A stretch of 64,000 nt of DNA. Source: Muscardinus avellanarius (Eukaryota; Chordata; Mammalia; Rodentia; Gliridae). The translations under genes were made by a program, and so were the position numbers. The notes beneath the pieces were generated by a model that saw only the letters and a program-made list of their open reading frames with translations, was not told the origin of the DNA and searched no databases. The stretch is taken from the NCBI GenBank assembly GCA_963383645.1, contig OY726560.1, positions 32,183,003 through 32,247,002 of the forward strand, read 5' to 3'. Below, piece after piece: positions 44,245 to 55,337 of the stretch; position 1 is the stretch's first letter, and each line of letters opens with the position of its first letter.

Positions 44245-44586
44245 GATAAGTATAGTCCCGTAGGTAGTATTCCTATAGTGACAAAGGCACAAAATGGCCT
44301 TGTCCTTAGAACGTCCTTGTCCTGTCTTGTTCTGATTCCCCATTCTCATGAAACAGCAAAAGTTCCATGGCCCGGCCTTCATCAGTCTTCTAAGACCTGC
44401 GAAGCTGAGTCCTTCAACGGACAGCTGTCAAGGGTAATAAACATGATCTTTCTTTGTGTAGTGAAATCTCCATGATGTCCTGATTGTCTGTCATTATGAA
44501 ACACTACATAATTTTATAAAGGCTGGGAACCCTTGCCAGCGACTTTCTCAGATTCATCTCTCTGCCTACAAGAGCACCACTCAGAC
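44245..44586. other. Single-copy spacer between the local duplicates
   Basis: Includes 'ctgtcaagggtaataaac' and nearby sequence with a weak LTR-like look, but I cannot assign it. Confidence 0.4.
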
Positions 44587-44932
44587 ATTTTTTTTCTTTC
44601 AGTATTGAGAATTGAGCCCAAAGGCATTTTACCTTTGGGCTACATCCAAAGCCCTATTTTATTTTGAAACAGGATCTAAGTTACTGAGACTGTCCTTGAA
44701 CCTATGATCCTCTTGTCTCAGCCATCCAAGTACAATGATTATAGGCATTGGCCACCACATCCTGCTTTGTTTTCTAATTTAATAAGATATTTAACAAGTA
44801 ATAGAATAAAATTATGCTATGGATTATGTACATTAAATTAAACATTTAATAATTTCAGTTTTGGTGTTTTTTTTCTCATATTTAGAATCTCCCCCCACCA
44901 AGCCTCAAGTATGTCTATAGGCACCTGGAGAA
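44587..44932. repeat. Local duplication, copy 2 (SINE plus flank)
   Basis: Antisense SINE at 44597-44765 and flank to 'tataggcacctgg' matching copy 1. It has a ~9-bp deletion inside the SINE ('ggatctaagttactgag' versus 'ggatcaccctaagtcactgag') and a small insertion 'taagatattt' in the flank. Confidence 0.88.
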
Positions 44933-45077
44933 TACAAACAAGTGACTCCTGGAGCTGTGCCATGTATGTCCACAACTTTTCCCCAAGCTGGTGAGAACCC
45001 AGAAATAGGTTGGTTTTGACTCATGCAGAACACAGCTTACTTCCTAAAAATTGTCTGCTGTATTTGACCAAGTCACT

Positions 45078-45640
45078 TTCTTTTTTTTCCATGCCTTTAT
45101 TTTTGCATTGTAGTTTCACATCAAAGTGATAGAGATATACTTGATCCCTCTCTCCCAACTCCTTCTTCTCCACACATGATGTTGAGATTAGAATTGATAA
45201 TTTTACATATGTACATAACATCAATGGACCTCCTTCCTTTATTAATTCTCCCTCCCTCACCCTACCACCACCCTGCTTTATACCCTTTCCTTCATTCCCT
45301 GAGTTTTCTCCTCCTTTATATAAAGTCCATCCTGCATCCTAATTACTCCCTAGCCCCCACATATGAGAGAAAACTTTTGACCCTTCACTTTCTGTGATGG
45401 GCTAATCTCAATTAACTTAATGTTCTCTGGTTCCATCTATTTTCCTACAAATCACATAATCTCATTCTTCTTTATTGCTGAGTAGAATTCCATTGTCTAT
45501 GTATCCCATGATTTTGTAATCCATTCATCTGTTGATGGCCACCTAGACTGGGTCTATGATTTGGCTATTGTGAATTGTGCTGCTATAAACAAGGATGTGT
45601 GTGCAACATTATAGTGTTCTGATTTCCATCCCTTGATCAT
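45078..45640 (-). mobile_element. L1 3' end, antisense
   Basis: From a T-rich start, the complement of a squirrel L1 3'UTR (C-rich 'ctccctccctcaccctacc' at 45248), then the ORF2 C-terminal region ('attctttattgctgagtag', 'ccattcatctgttgatgg', 'gtgctgctataaacaagg'). 5'-truncated and non-coding. Straight orientation, unlike the two twin-primed copies. Confidence 0.82.
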
Positions 45641-46460
45641 GTCATTTTCAAAAATACTGTTTCTGAACAGGGTTGAGGTCTCCAACATAGCACTGCTCTT
45701 CTCCCAACTTCCATAGAAGGGGATTGGGTGACTTTTTTCTAAGGAAAATATTCTTATTTTTCCATTTATCCAATAAATAGTTGTTGAACATCTACTGTAA
45801 ATGAATGGAGTAGACAATAAGGACATGAATTGGAAATTGCAGAGGTGCTGTGACCCACTGAAGTCCCTCAGTCACTCAGCTATTTTGAGCTTCCAATAGA
45901 CTCAGACAAAGCTCTGTCTCTTGCTTAACACAGAACCCAGCACACATTATCCTGGTAACCAGGCAGACACACAAGGACAAACACATCAAGCCAACTCCAA
46001 TTGAATTTGAATCCCAAAATAGACATTTCTGGTTATAATATTAATTTACTTCAAATTACATATGCATCTCTGAAGTATTGCTAAATAATATGTTTCACAG
46101 ATACTGGAGATGGGAAAACCTCATTAGATCATATGATTCTCTCTCTTTTATTCCTCTCTCTCTCTTTTTCCTGGTGTCTAAATGATTTCTCCAGTAGTCT
46201 ATGATTAGTGGGATTTGGTTATGACCAAACTGTCAAGTGTTTGGAAGCACTTACTTAATTATGCTAGTTTGGGACAGGTAAAAATGTGCTATAAATAATA
46301 CTATGTTATTTCTTCTTAGGAATTTATTTCTACCCACTGTGCTAAGCCCTACAAAAGAGGTAATATCATAGTATTTAAATATGAAATATGTTGTTAAAGA
46401 AATCTTTCTAATCCTTCCAATTTGCTAAATATCTAACATTATTGTTTATTTTAAATTGGT
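45641..46460. other. Single-copy DNA
   Basis: A short stretch near 45770 ('ataaatagttgttgaacatc') is L2-like. Nothing else recognised. Confidence 0.4.
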
Positions 46461-46659
46461 GGCCAGGCATGGTGGTGCATGCTTGTAATCCTAGCACTTG
46501 GGAGGCTGAGACTAGAGGATTGTGGTATGTAGATAGCCTCAGCTACTTAGTGAGGCCCTTTGTAACACAGTGAGACCTTGTTTCAAAATAAGGAATAAAA
46601 AATAGGGATAGGGGTGTAACTCAAAGGTAGAATGTCCCTGGGTTTCATCCCCAGTACCA

Positions 46660-46710
<51 letters not shown>

Positions 46711-46712
46711 AT
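46461..46712 (+). mobile_element. B1-dID SINE with (AAAT)n tail
   Basis: 'ggccaggcatggtggtgc' to 'catccccagtaccat', then ~13 AAAT units at 46660-46712. Confidence 0.93.
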
Positions 46713-46965
46713 AGAAACTTTCTTTCATTTCTCCAAGAACTCATCTCCTCATTTACAGGTTTATCGGTGATACACAAGTGAACTGATCCACCAAAGGCTT
46801 GCAACTCCTTCAGACCAAACCCACTGAATTGCCAGGTGAGTAGCTACCATCCTCTTTGGACATATGATCAACCAATAGGAACAATTTGACACAGAGATGG
46901 AGAGCATAGCATCTCTACCTTGACTAGCTGGATTGAATTTCTTTATCTACTAATTTATTGTATGT

Positions 46966-47190
46966 GAGATGTTAGGATTTTTTACTCACTTTCTCTCTGC
47001 TTTCCACCTTTGCCTGGAAAATAGTGTTGATAATAGCACTGCCCAGGGTGGTGGGATGTTTGTAAATGTTAGATGAATTATAGCAGTAATATCATAGAAT
47101 AGAAATGGTCAGTGAATGAAATGTGATGGTGAATTTTGTGTGTTGACTCAACTGGGCCACAGATGCCCAAATATTGTGTTGAACATTATT
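46966..47190. repeat. 225-bp tandem duplication, copy 1
   Basis: Identical to 47191-47415 except for one difference I can see ('gggatgtttgtaaatg' versus 'gggatgtgtgtaaatg'). No gap between the copies. Confidence 0.97.
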
Positions 47191-47415
47191 GAGATGTTAG
47201 GATTTTTTACTCACTTTCTCTCTGCTTTCCACCTTTGCCTGGAAAATAGTGTTGATAATAGCACTGCCCAGGGTGGTGGGATGTGTGTAAATGTTAGATG
47301 AATTATAGCAGTAATATCATAGAATAGAAATGGTCAGTGAATGAAATGTGATGGTGAATTTTGTGTGTTGACTCAACTGGGCCACAGATGCCCAAATATT
47401 GTGTTGAACATTATT
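47191..47415. repeat. 225-bp tandem duplication, copy 2
   Basis: The last ~90 bp of each copy are the start of an MLT2-like LTR; only copy 2 continues into the rest of the LTR. Confidence 0.97.
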
Positions 47416-47790
47416 CTGGGTGTTTCTATGAGGTTTGGGGGGGGGCTGGTCAAAATGAACATCCAAATCTGTAGACTTTGTAAAACTGATTGATCTCCCT
47501 AATGCAGGTAGGCTTCATCTGAAGACCCAAATAGGTGGAAAGGCTGGCCTTGCCCTGGGAAAGAGAGAATTCATACTGCCTAACTTTCCTCAAGCTGGGA
47601 CACTGTCTGTTCTCTGTCAGCCTTTGGACTGAGCTACACTGTCCACTTTCCTAGTTCTTGGGATTTCAATCTGTAGCCTGGAACTGAACCATAATCTCTC
47701 CTGGGTCTCTAGGTTTTTAACCCTATAGATGTTGAAAATCATGAGTCATGACTCAATTCCTTACACTAAATCTCCTTGTATGTGTGTATG
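47353..47790 (+). mobile_element. MLT2-like ERVL LTR remnant
   Basis: 'gatggtgaattttgtgtgttgactc', 'ctgggccacagatgccc', 'ctgggtgtttctatgagg', 'caggtaggcttcatctgaag' and 'gactcaattccttacac' follow in the order of ERVL-type MLT2 LTRs. No internal retroviral sequence is next to it. Its 5' portion is also present at 47128-47190 through the tandem duplication. Family call from remembered consensus. Confidence 0.65.
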
Positions 47791-47879
47791 TGCTTGATTA
47801 AAAAAAAGGAAGATCTAATGCTATATTCCAGACTCCCTAAATCAGAATCTATTTTTTAAACAGCATGTGAATGTGGAAA

Positions 47880-48125
47880 TGAAGGTAGAGATTGGAATAA
47901 TGTATCTTCAAGTCAGAAATGTCAAAGACCACTGGCAATCATCAGAAGCCAAGATAGATGAGTGGAAGAGATCCTCATTGGGGTCTCCAGAAGAAACCAA
48001 CCCTGCTGACTCCTGGATTTCATGCTTTCAGCCTCTAGAACTTGGAGAAAATAATTTATGTTGTTTTACACCACTCAGTGTATGGGACTTTGTTGGGGTA
48101 GCTCTAGGAAATGAATATAATAACT
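47880..48125 (+). mobile_element. MLT1-like MaLR LTR 3' half
   Basis: 'gaaaccaaccctgctgac', 'cttcagcctctagaac-tgg'-type sequence and 'tttgttggggtagctctagg' match the usual end of MaLR LTRs ('cctccagaactgtgagaaataaa...'). Old and diverged. Confidence 0.6.
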
Positions 48126-48881
48126 TTCACTTCATCTGTCCTGTATCTGTACATGTTACTTGAAGAAAAAGGCGGCTCACTTGAAAAATGTTTAGAGACT
48201 TTAGCTCTTCTCTATTTGTGATGGTAGTAGTGAAGGGAGTCAGTAGGGGAAAAAAAATCACTGTCCTTCTTTCCAAATAAAACTCTTTTATTTGGGTATC
48301 TGAATGTCTTAGATGTTCTAGAACACTTCTACTAATGCATATTTTCATTTAATAAAAACTTAAATGGCTGTTCCCGCTCTTCTTTCCTTGACTCATATTC
48401 TTTATGAAGCTTAGACTAATTATAATTCCAGTGATTCCAATTACAGTGCACTCAGAATCATCCACCTTTGTAAATACTCTGACAGGACATGCCTTGATTC
48501 TCCTTCCCTGAGAATGATTCCATCTTAAGCAGCAAGCTGCCTGGAAAGCTAAGTAGGAACCATTATCCCCAGATTGTTCTGAGGCCTTCTCTCAATCCCA
48601 AGAAGCCCAGCCATGTTTTCTACCATAAATGCCATAAAGTTCTCATGAAAATACAGCCAGCTGGCCCTCCTTCCTCTCCTGTCTCCTAAAACATGTCTAG
48701 AATTGTTGATTCACCTATTACTAGAAATCACAGAAAAATTAAGATGCTATGCAAATGTTATCTTAGGAAAAGTGAAAAAAGATAAATTGCTGTTACATTT
48801 GGGGAGAAAAAATAGGCAACATTACTATATAAGTTCATTAAAGATATGATTTATTTGTGGCATATCAAAATGTAGAAAGTC
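48126..48881. other. Single-copy DNA
   Basis: Nothing recognised. The last 10 bp (48872-48881) are the TSD of the next SINE. Confidence 0.4.
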
Positions 48882-49088
48882 GCAGGGCATGGTGGCGCAT
48901 GCTTGTAATCCCCGCGCTTGGGAGGCGGAGACAGGAGGATTGCACAGGTTTGAAGCCATCTGCGCTGGCTTAAGAGACCCTGTTTCCAAATAAAAAAATA
49001 TATATATAAAAATAGGTCTGGGAGAGTAGCCCGGAGGTAGAAGGGCTTCCAGGAATCCCAGTACCACCACCAAAAAAAAAAAAAAAAA
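48882..49088 (+). mobile_element. B1-dID SINE, short-centre subfamily, with 10-bp TSD
   Basis: 'gcagggcatggtggcgcatg' to 'aatcccagtaccacc' plus poly-A. TSD GTAGAAAGTC lies at 48872-48881 and 49089-49098. Confidence 0.95.
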
Positions 49089-49259
49089 GTAGAAAGTCAT
49101 CGTTTTCTGTGGGTACTGACTAACAAGCAGTAGTTGAATAGATTAGTAGAGCTAATTAGGAAATTTTAAAATTCTGATTTTTACAATTCATATTATGTTA
49201 TGCCTATGCACAAAAGTGTCACTACCAATCTCACCATTACGTATGGAGAAAGAAACCTG

Positions 49260-49370
49260 AAGGGCAACAAACCAAGACCTGTGCACATGTTTATTTGTAT
49301 GACTTTGAACCTCACTATGATGTACAATTGCAAAGCACCAATGAAAGTATAAATAAATAAATCAATGAGA
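49260..49370 (+). mobile_element. L1 3'-tail-like fragment
   Basis: 'gatgtacaattgcaaagcaccaatg' followed by A-rich (AAAT) resembles the terminal part of the other L1 3'UTRs here ('...cagtgcaccaataaa'). Confidence 0.45.
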
Positions 49371-50423
49371 AAAATTGTTTCTATTTCTTTCAATTGAGAT
49401 ATTTTTTCATAGTAATATTTCAACACTGTAATTATAGTTTAAATAAACATGTAAAAGAATGCAGAGGGTTATTCAAAAGACATGTCATAACAATGTTTTA
49501 CATTTTTTAAATTTGTAGCTATATCCAATAGATTCCTGTGGGATTTACTGGGTTTATTTCCTTTTTGGTTCTAATTAGGAAACACTACTGGAATTGTGTA
49601 TAGCTATATAAGCTAGAGAGATGGTTGTGTTTTTAATTGATGTTAGTCATTTTTTGTTTAATAAAATTTTAGTGATATTATGGTGTCAGTTGATGTTTTT
49701 AAAGAATGAAGGAAATGAAACCAAATATTTACTCAAAGTGATTCTAGATGTTGTAAAAGTATGGGCTTATTGAGAAAGTTGCATTTTCTCTAAGGAAAAA
49801 CTCCTTCAACTTCTATGTTCTTACAGCCTATCAGTTTGAGATTGTAGCCTTGTGAAACTCCAAATAAACAAAATAAGTATTCAGAAAAACATTCTTTCAT
49901 TTGTGGTGGTGAGCAAAGGCAAGACAGAGGAGAAAGGACTTGGAATGCATGAACCATCCCCTGGGATTTTTTACAAGGGACTACTCAATAGTCTCTTTAG
50001 ATGTTTAAAGCATAAGAATATATCTGGGTCACTCAATCAACTGATTTTCTGTCTCCAAAACTGAAAACCCAAGACACCATCAGTAGTATGATGCGAGCAG
50101 TGAAAATGAGTGTCCTCAGTGACTGGTGGCCGTATCAGGCTTCCAGCACAAACTCTGTTCTCCAATAATTCTCCCTCCTCTGTGAATAACTCAGGACCCC
50201 CTCCCTGCCAGCTTCTTAGTAGATGACAAGCTATGTCCTACATCTCCTTCATCCCCAAGTTCATAACAGTTGCCCTAGACATGAGCACTTCATGAACGTC
50301 CCCTCTTGTCCTGCTTATCAGAGTTGACCACCCACTTCCTCTCCCTCCCCACACCCTGTCTTCACCTTCAGTCCTTACTCATTCCACCCTTGAGGTCACC
50401 ATTCCATTTTAAAAAGCACTCTC
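49371..50423. other. Single-copy AT-rich DNA
   Basis: Nothing recognised. Confidence 0.4.
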
Positions 50424-50636
50424 AGCCAGACATGGGGTATAGGCTTGCAATCTCAGTATTTAGGAGGGTGAAAAAGGAGGCTCGGAGGCTCCAGGCCAAC
50501 CTCAGCCAATTAGCAAGGTCCTCAGCAACTTAATGAGACCCTGTTTCAAAATAAAAATATAAAGTAGGTATGATAGGGCTAGTTGTGTAGCTCCAAAGTA
50601 TATCACCCCTGGGTTCAATCCCTAGTACCACACACA

Positions 50637-50696
<60 letters not shown>
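50424..50696 (+). mobile_element. B1-dID SINE with (CA)n tail
   Basis: 'cagccagacatggggtatag' to 'caatccctagtaccac', then (CA)n at 50630-50696. Confidence 0.9.
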
Positions 50697-50705
<9 letters not shown>

Positions 50706-50946
50706 GGCATTCTCAGATATTGGCCTTTTTCCTTCTTTCACTTCACCACCTTAACTCAGCCTAAAATCCTTAGATTCTGGAGCCATGAGGGATCTTATGG
50801 ACCGATTTGCCTCACCTTTTTTTTTTTATAGATGACTATGATGAAGTTCAGAGACAGTAACTGTTCAAGGTGACTCAATACCTAGGAAAATCACTAGAAG
50901 TGCTTGTACTACAGTGCCCCTTCTGTTTGTTAATATTTTTCTTAGG

Positions 50947-51106
50947 AGGGAGGCTGACAGGAAGATTGCGGTTCGCGGACAGCCTCAGCTCCTTAGTGAG
51001 GCCCTCCACAACTCAGTGAGACCTTGTTTCAAAATAAAGAATAAAAAATTGGGCAGGGGGTGTAGCTCGGAGGTCAAATGCCTCTGGGTTCTATCCCCAG
51101 ACCCGC
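50947..51106 (+). mobile_element. B1-dID SINE, 'pyr-tail' subfamily, 5'-truncated
   Basis: Begins inside the left half ('gaggctgacaggaagattgc'), carries 'ggttcgcggacagcctcag', and ends 'tatccccagacccgc'. Confidence 0.88.
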
Positions 51107-51219
51107 AAAAAACTATATATTATTCTTAGGATAAGAAATTATATTTTAGATTATTTTTATTATGGCATCATAAATTTTATGATAAGCTAATAAAATTAAT
51201 TCATCTATTAGAGCACATT

Positions 51220-51308
51220 TTTTGCCTTTTTAGTAGTGCCAGAGATCAAACTCAGGACCTTCCACATGCAAGGAAAGCACTCATTTTCTGGTCTATACCT
51301 CAGACTGG
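51220..51308 (-). mobile_element. ID-like (tRNA-derived) SINE fragment, antisense
   Basis: The complement reads 'gagtgctttccttgcatgtg...gagtttgatctctggcac', matching the ID pattern 'gcttgcctagcatgc...gggttcgatccccagcacc', including a B-box-like part. Confidence 0.65.
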
Positions 51309-51429
51309 CACATTTATTTTTTTATTGGCCACATACTATGTGTCAATAATTGTTCTACAAGCTGGACAGTTAGCTGTTAATAAAGCTGAAAAACTCCAAT
51401 ATTTGTGGACTTTGCATTATTTTTGTATG

Positions 51430-51636
51430 TGTGTGTGATACTGAGTTGGAACCCAGGGCTTCTATACCGCTGAGCCATATCCCCAACCCTATTTTATTCT
51501 TTTCTTTTGAGATAGGGTCTCACTAAGTTGTGGAAGGGCCTCACTATGTTGCTAAGATTGGTGGTAAACCCGTGATCCTCCTGGCGCAGCCTCCTAAGTA
51601 CTGGGATTACAAGCATGTGATACCACACCTGGCTTA
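51430..51636 (-). mobile_element. B1-dID SINE with 13-bp TSD
   Basis: Antisense: 'gtgatactgagttggaacc' to 'gataccacacctggctta'. TSD TGGACTTTGCATT lies at 51406-51418 and 51637-51649. Confidence 0.93.
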
Positions 51637-51649
51637 TGGACTTTGCATT

Positions 51650-52334
51650 CTGATGGTAGATAATAGATTCTAAACTGACATTTTTACATATATATATATT
51701 TTTTTCCTGATATTGGTAAAATTCCACATAAAAAAGTAGGAAACCAAGTAGGGGTTGTGTGTTGGTGCGTGTATGGATGGGTTGGAGGGAGTAAATGAAG
51801 TCTTTGCATGTGAAGAAACTGAACGTGCTGGAAGTGAATCAAAGAGGCAGAGTCCCTTCTTGATTTAATTTTTGCCATCAAAGAAGGATTACCAAATATA
51901 ATCCTTCAAAAAGATTTTGTTTTTTTTCATTCTCCTCTACAGAAGTGTGAAGTAGTTAGGGTGGCGGGTAATATAAGGTAAAGGGTGGCTTTGTCCTGGC
52001 TGCCACCCTCATTACTTTCATTTAGATTTGTGCATCTCATTTATCAGAATGGCATGATTCACCCATTGACAGGGCAATCACTCTCTAAGTTAATTAAAAC
52101 TCAGAGCTTGCATGTCTTTGTTTTTAAGAATTGAGCACCTTAGTAGATCAAAGAATGTGTTAGTCAAGACTGCATGTAAGATAAAAGCAAGGGATAGGAA
52201 AGGCCCACAGCTTCCAAAGCTTCAGCTCAAATATATGGTGGTGGGTATTCATGAGAAAGGCCAATGACTTGGAAATTCTTGTCCAGTGGGAGAGTAGAGA
52301 AACATATGGTTCTAGAGACTCAAAAAACAAAGAC
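51650..52334. other. Single-copy DNA
   Basis: Nothing recognised. Confidence 0.4.
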
Positions 52335-52335
52335 A

Positions 52336-52530
52336 GCCGGGCATGGTGGCTCATGCTTGTAATCCCAGCATTTGGGAGGCTAAGACCGGAGGATCACTGT
52401 TCGCAGACAGCCTCAGCTACTTAGTGAGGCCCTCTGCAACTCAGTGAGACCCTGTTTCAAAATAAAAAATAAATAGGGCAAGAGGTGTAGCTCCAAAGTC
52501 AAATGTCCCTGGGTTCCTTACCCAGACCCG
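52336..52530 (+). mobile_element. B1-dID SINE, 'pyr-tail' subfamily
   Basis: 'agccgggcatggtggctcat' to 'ttacccagacccgcg'. The centre has 'tgttcgcagacagcctcag'. Its tail passes straight into the triplet repeat. Confidence 0.93.
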
Positions 52531-52722
52531 CGAAGAAGAAGAAGAAGAAGAAGAAGAAGAAGAAGAAGAAGAAGAAGAAGAAGAAGAAGGAGGAGGAGGA
52601 GGAGGAGGAGGAGGAGGAGGAGGAGGAGGAGGAGGAGGAGGAGGAGGAGGAGGAAGGAGGAGGGAGGAAGGAGGAAGGAGGAAGAAAGGAGAAGGAGAAG
52701 GAGAAGGAGAAGAAAGAAAGAA
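52531..52722. repeat. (GAA)n-(GGA)n purine tract, ~190 bp
   Basis: About 19 GAA units, then about 22 GGA units, then imperfect purine repeats to 52722. The whole stretch is purine on the + strand. It begins exactly at the end of a SINE. Confidence 0.96.
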
Positions 52723-53597
52723 GAGATGTAAGTACCATTCTGTTGTTTCTGCTTTTCCTAACCAGTGAATAATAGTATATGGTTTCAAAACCAGGGAGAC
52801 ACCCCTTTAGTGACATGGGAGTAGTAGAAAAGGGTAAATGCTATCTCTCTACCAGTCCGTAGGTCAGACTTGGAGTAACACACATTTAGGAGACCCTGAT
52901 TGTCTAATGGAAAGAAAGCTGACTGATGCAAAAAGAGGCTGACATACACCTTACTAGGATCCAAGGCTCCAAGCCTTGGGGCAGTCCTGGGGGATATGTA
53001 CACACACACTCACTTTACACCGCAGTCTCTGAGCTGAAAGGGTGCCTGTGTGAAACTGTTAGATTGCTCTTCTACCACTCCAACCCTTAGAGATCAGAAA
53101 GCTGATGAGAAAACAGGAAAAGAAGACTAAGCAGGAGCTACTTAGAACTGAGCCACAAAATGAGAGAAAAATTATGCCTTGGAAAACAGTCGGAGCAAGT
53201 GATCTAAGGAGGAGGGATTATTCAAGTTTATTGAGTGCTTCTTACGATGTAAGTAACATGAAGACTCCAAAATGACCAAACGAGTGAAAGTGATTAGGCC
53301 TGTGAAAAGCTATTCATAATGGGGCAGAACAAGACATAAGTATCCAAAATGTGCCTTAAAAATAAAATCACTGCTAGCAATGTCAGTCATCAATTGTAGG
53401 ATTTCTTACTAAAGGTTTCCTTTTTTCCCCAATTGATATAGTACATTTTCCTACCACTCTAACAGTTTAAATAAATATTTCATACTTTTGATCTTCTACA
53501 TGACCCTGAAAAAAATATGAAACTCTCACTCAGCAGGTGGATTAGACTTCAGACAGACTGGAATATATTCTGGTGGAAAATATCAGTTCCCAGGGAG
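52723..53597. other. Single-copy DNA
   Basis: Nothing recognised. Confidence 0.4.
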
Positions 53598-53835
53598 CCT
53601 GGCCTGGTGGCACACTCTTGTAATCCCAGTACTTGGGAGGCTGAGACAGGAGGATTGCACATTTGCGACTAGCCTCAGCTAATGAGTGAAGCCCTTTGCA
53701 GCTCATTGAGACCCTGTATCAAACTAAAAAATAAAAAAACAGGGCTGGGGATGTAGCTTGGAGGCAGAATGCCCCTGTGTTCCATCCCCAGTACAGCAAA
53801 ACAAACAAACAAACAAATAAATAAACAAACAATAA
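53598..53835 (+). mobile_element. B1-dID SINE with (CAAA)n tail
   Basis: 'gagcctggcctggtggcac' to 'catccccagtacagc', then CAAA/AAAT repeats. Confidence 0.92.
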
Positions 53836-53979
53836 AAGGGCTGAGGGTATAGCTCAAAGGCAGAATGCTACTGGGTTAAATCCCCAGTGCCAAACAAAAG
53901 CAAAAATAAAAACTAAACTCCAAGCTCCAGATGAAAGTATAGCTCTCGGGGATAAAACACCCTTGGGTTAATTCCCAGG

Positions 53980-53980
<1 letters not shown>
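53836..53980 (+). mobile_element. Two further ID-half monomers in tandem
   Basis: 53837-53894 ('gggctgagggtatagctc' to 'aatccccagtgcc') and 53920-53980 ('agatgaaagtatagctctc' to 'ttcccaggaac') are each a right half without a B1 half. With the SINE just upstream they make three successive ID-type units. Confidence 0.85.

Positions 53981-54026
<46 letters not shown>
53981..54026. repeat. (CA)n microsatellite
   Basis: About 22 CA units starting at the end of the third ID unit. Confidence 0.95.
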
Positions 54027-54027
<1 letters not shown>

Positions 54028-54089
54028 AATAATCATAAATATAAAAAGATTAAAAGTAAACATAATAAATGACATAAATTGCGTGCATG

Positions 54090-54248
54090 GGGGGTTACTG
54101 GAAACTGAATCCAGGGGCATTCTACCTCCAAAGCTACACTCTCAGCTCTTTTTTAATTTTTGTTTTGAAACAGGGTCTCCCTGGATTGCTGAGAATCTTG
54201 CTACTTGCTGAGGCTGTCCTCAAACCTGTGATTCTTCTGTCACAGGCT
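54090..54248 (-). mobile_element. B1-dID SINE, left end missing
   Basis: Antisense: 'ggttactggaaactgaatcc' to 'gtgattcttctgtcacagg'. It lacks the 'gggattacaggcatgtgcc' block. Confidence 0.85.
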
Positions 54249-54639
54249 TAGGCAAATTGCATGAATCTTATTTGCAATAAAGATTTGTAATAATTAATAA
54301 AAGTATACAGTAATTCTTTGTATATATGGATAAAATAGAAAAGACTCTGGAAATGTGAGTCTTTTAAATTCTTTTAAAAATGTGGGAGAAATAACTAGCA
54401 ATAAATTACAGATGCAATAGAGATTTTTAAAATAATAGAAAATTATTAAAACTACATGCCAAGATATTTGAAAATCAGACTTAAATGAATACATTTTGGG
54501 GGAAAATGTAAGATGCCAAGATAAACCCAAGGAGAAATATAATACTTGAAAAGATGAATCACCATGAAAAAAGTGGATATGTGAATCAAGGGTCCCCCTC
54601 CAAAAATGACCAAACCTTGGCCCCAATGATTGTGCAGTT
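54249..54639. other. Single-copy AT-rich DNA
   Basis: Probably more degraded repeat, but nothing I can name. Confidence 0.35.
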
Positions 54640-55016
54640 GAGTGCTACCAAACTTTCAAGAACAGATAATCCCTCTCTCATACAAGTTGTTCCAGAAAAC
54701 TAGAAGAAAAAGTACAGCTTCTCAACTTATTTTGTGAAGCTACTACAACCTTGAGTATAAAAATTAGATGAAAAAATAACTATATAATATTATAAACACA
54801 CTTATGAATATTTTAATTATGCAAAAAATCCATAGGGGAATTATCATATATCTGAGTCTCTCTACTTAGAAATTATTTAAAAAATAAAAATCATTTTATT
54901 ATGATTCAGTATGGTGTATTTGAACAACCTAAGAAAGTTCAACATTGAAAAAATTATGCAATTCACAGCATTAATAAACTACATTTTAAAATTATATAAA
55001 CATCACAATAGATGAA
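54640..55016 (+). mobile_element. L1 ORF2 reverse-transcriptase fragment (dead)
   Basis: 'gagtgctaccaaactttcaag', 'gttccagaaaactagaag', 'caacttattttgtgaagc', 'ttaataaactacatttta' and 'atcacaatagatgaagaaac' follow in the order of L1 ORF2. Stops and frameshifts break every frame. Confidence 0.75.
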
Positions 55017-55160
55017 GAAACATTGAAAAATAGTGCAGGGGGTGTAGCTTGGAGGTCGGATGCCCCTGGGTTCCATCTCTAGACCCACACACACACAAAA
55101 AAAATGGCTGGGTGTTAGCTCAGAGGTAGAAATGCCCCTGGGTTTAATATCTATTAGAGG
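55017..55160 (+). mobile_element. ID-half SINE fragments (two in tandem)
   Basis: 55019-55092 ('gtgcagggggtgtagcttgg' to 'ctctagacccacac') and 55104-55160 ('gctgggtgttagctcag' to 'ctgggtttaatatc'). Neither has a B1 half. Confidence 0.8.
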
Positions 55161-55294
55161 AAGGGAAAAAAAAAGCAGACAATAAAGGAGGGAATTTTTC
55201 TATACTTCACTCTGATTTGTCTAATGATGTGTAATACACTTTTAAAAAGTTATACAAAGACATATTACAACTGCTCCAGAAGCCTTTCCCCTAC

Positions 55295-55295
<1 letters not shown>

Positions 55296-55337
<42 letters not shown>
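55296..55337. repeat. (CA)n microsatellite
   Basis: About 20 CA units. Confidence 0.95.

Noticed and set aside
52441..52816. Frames coding poly-P, poly-S, poly-E or poly-K
   Set aside because: Pure translation of the GAA/GGA triplet repeat.
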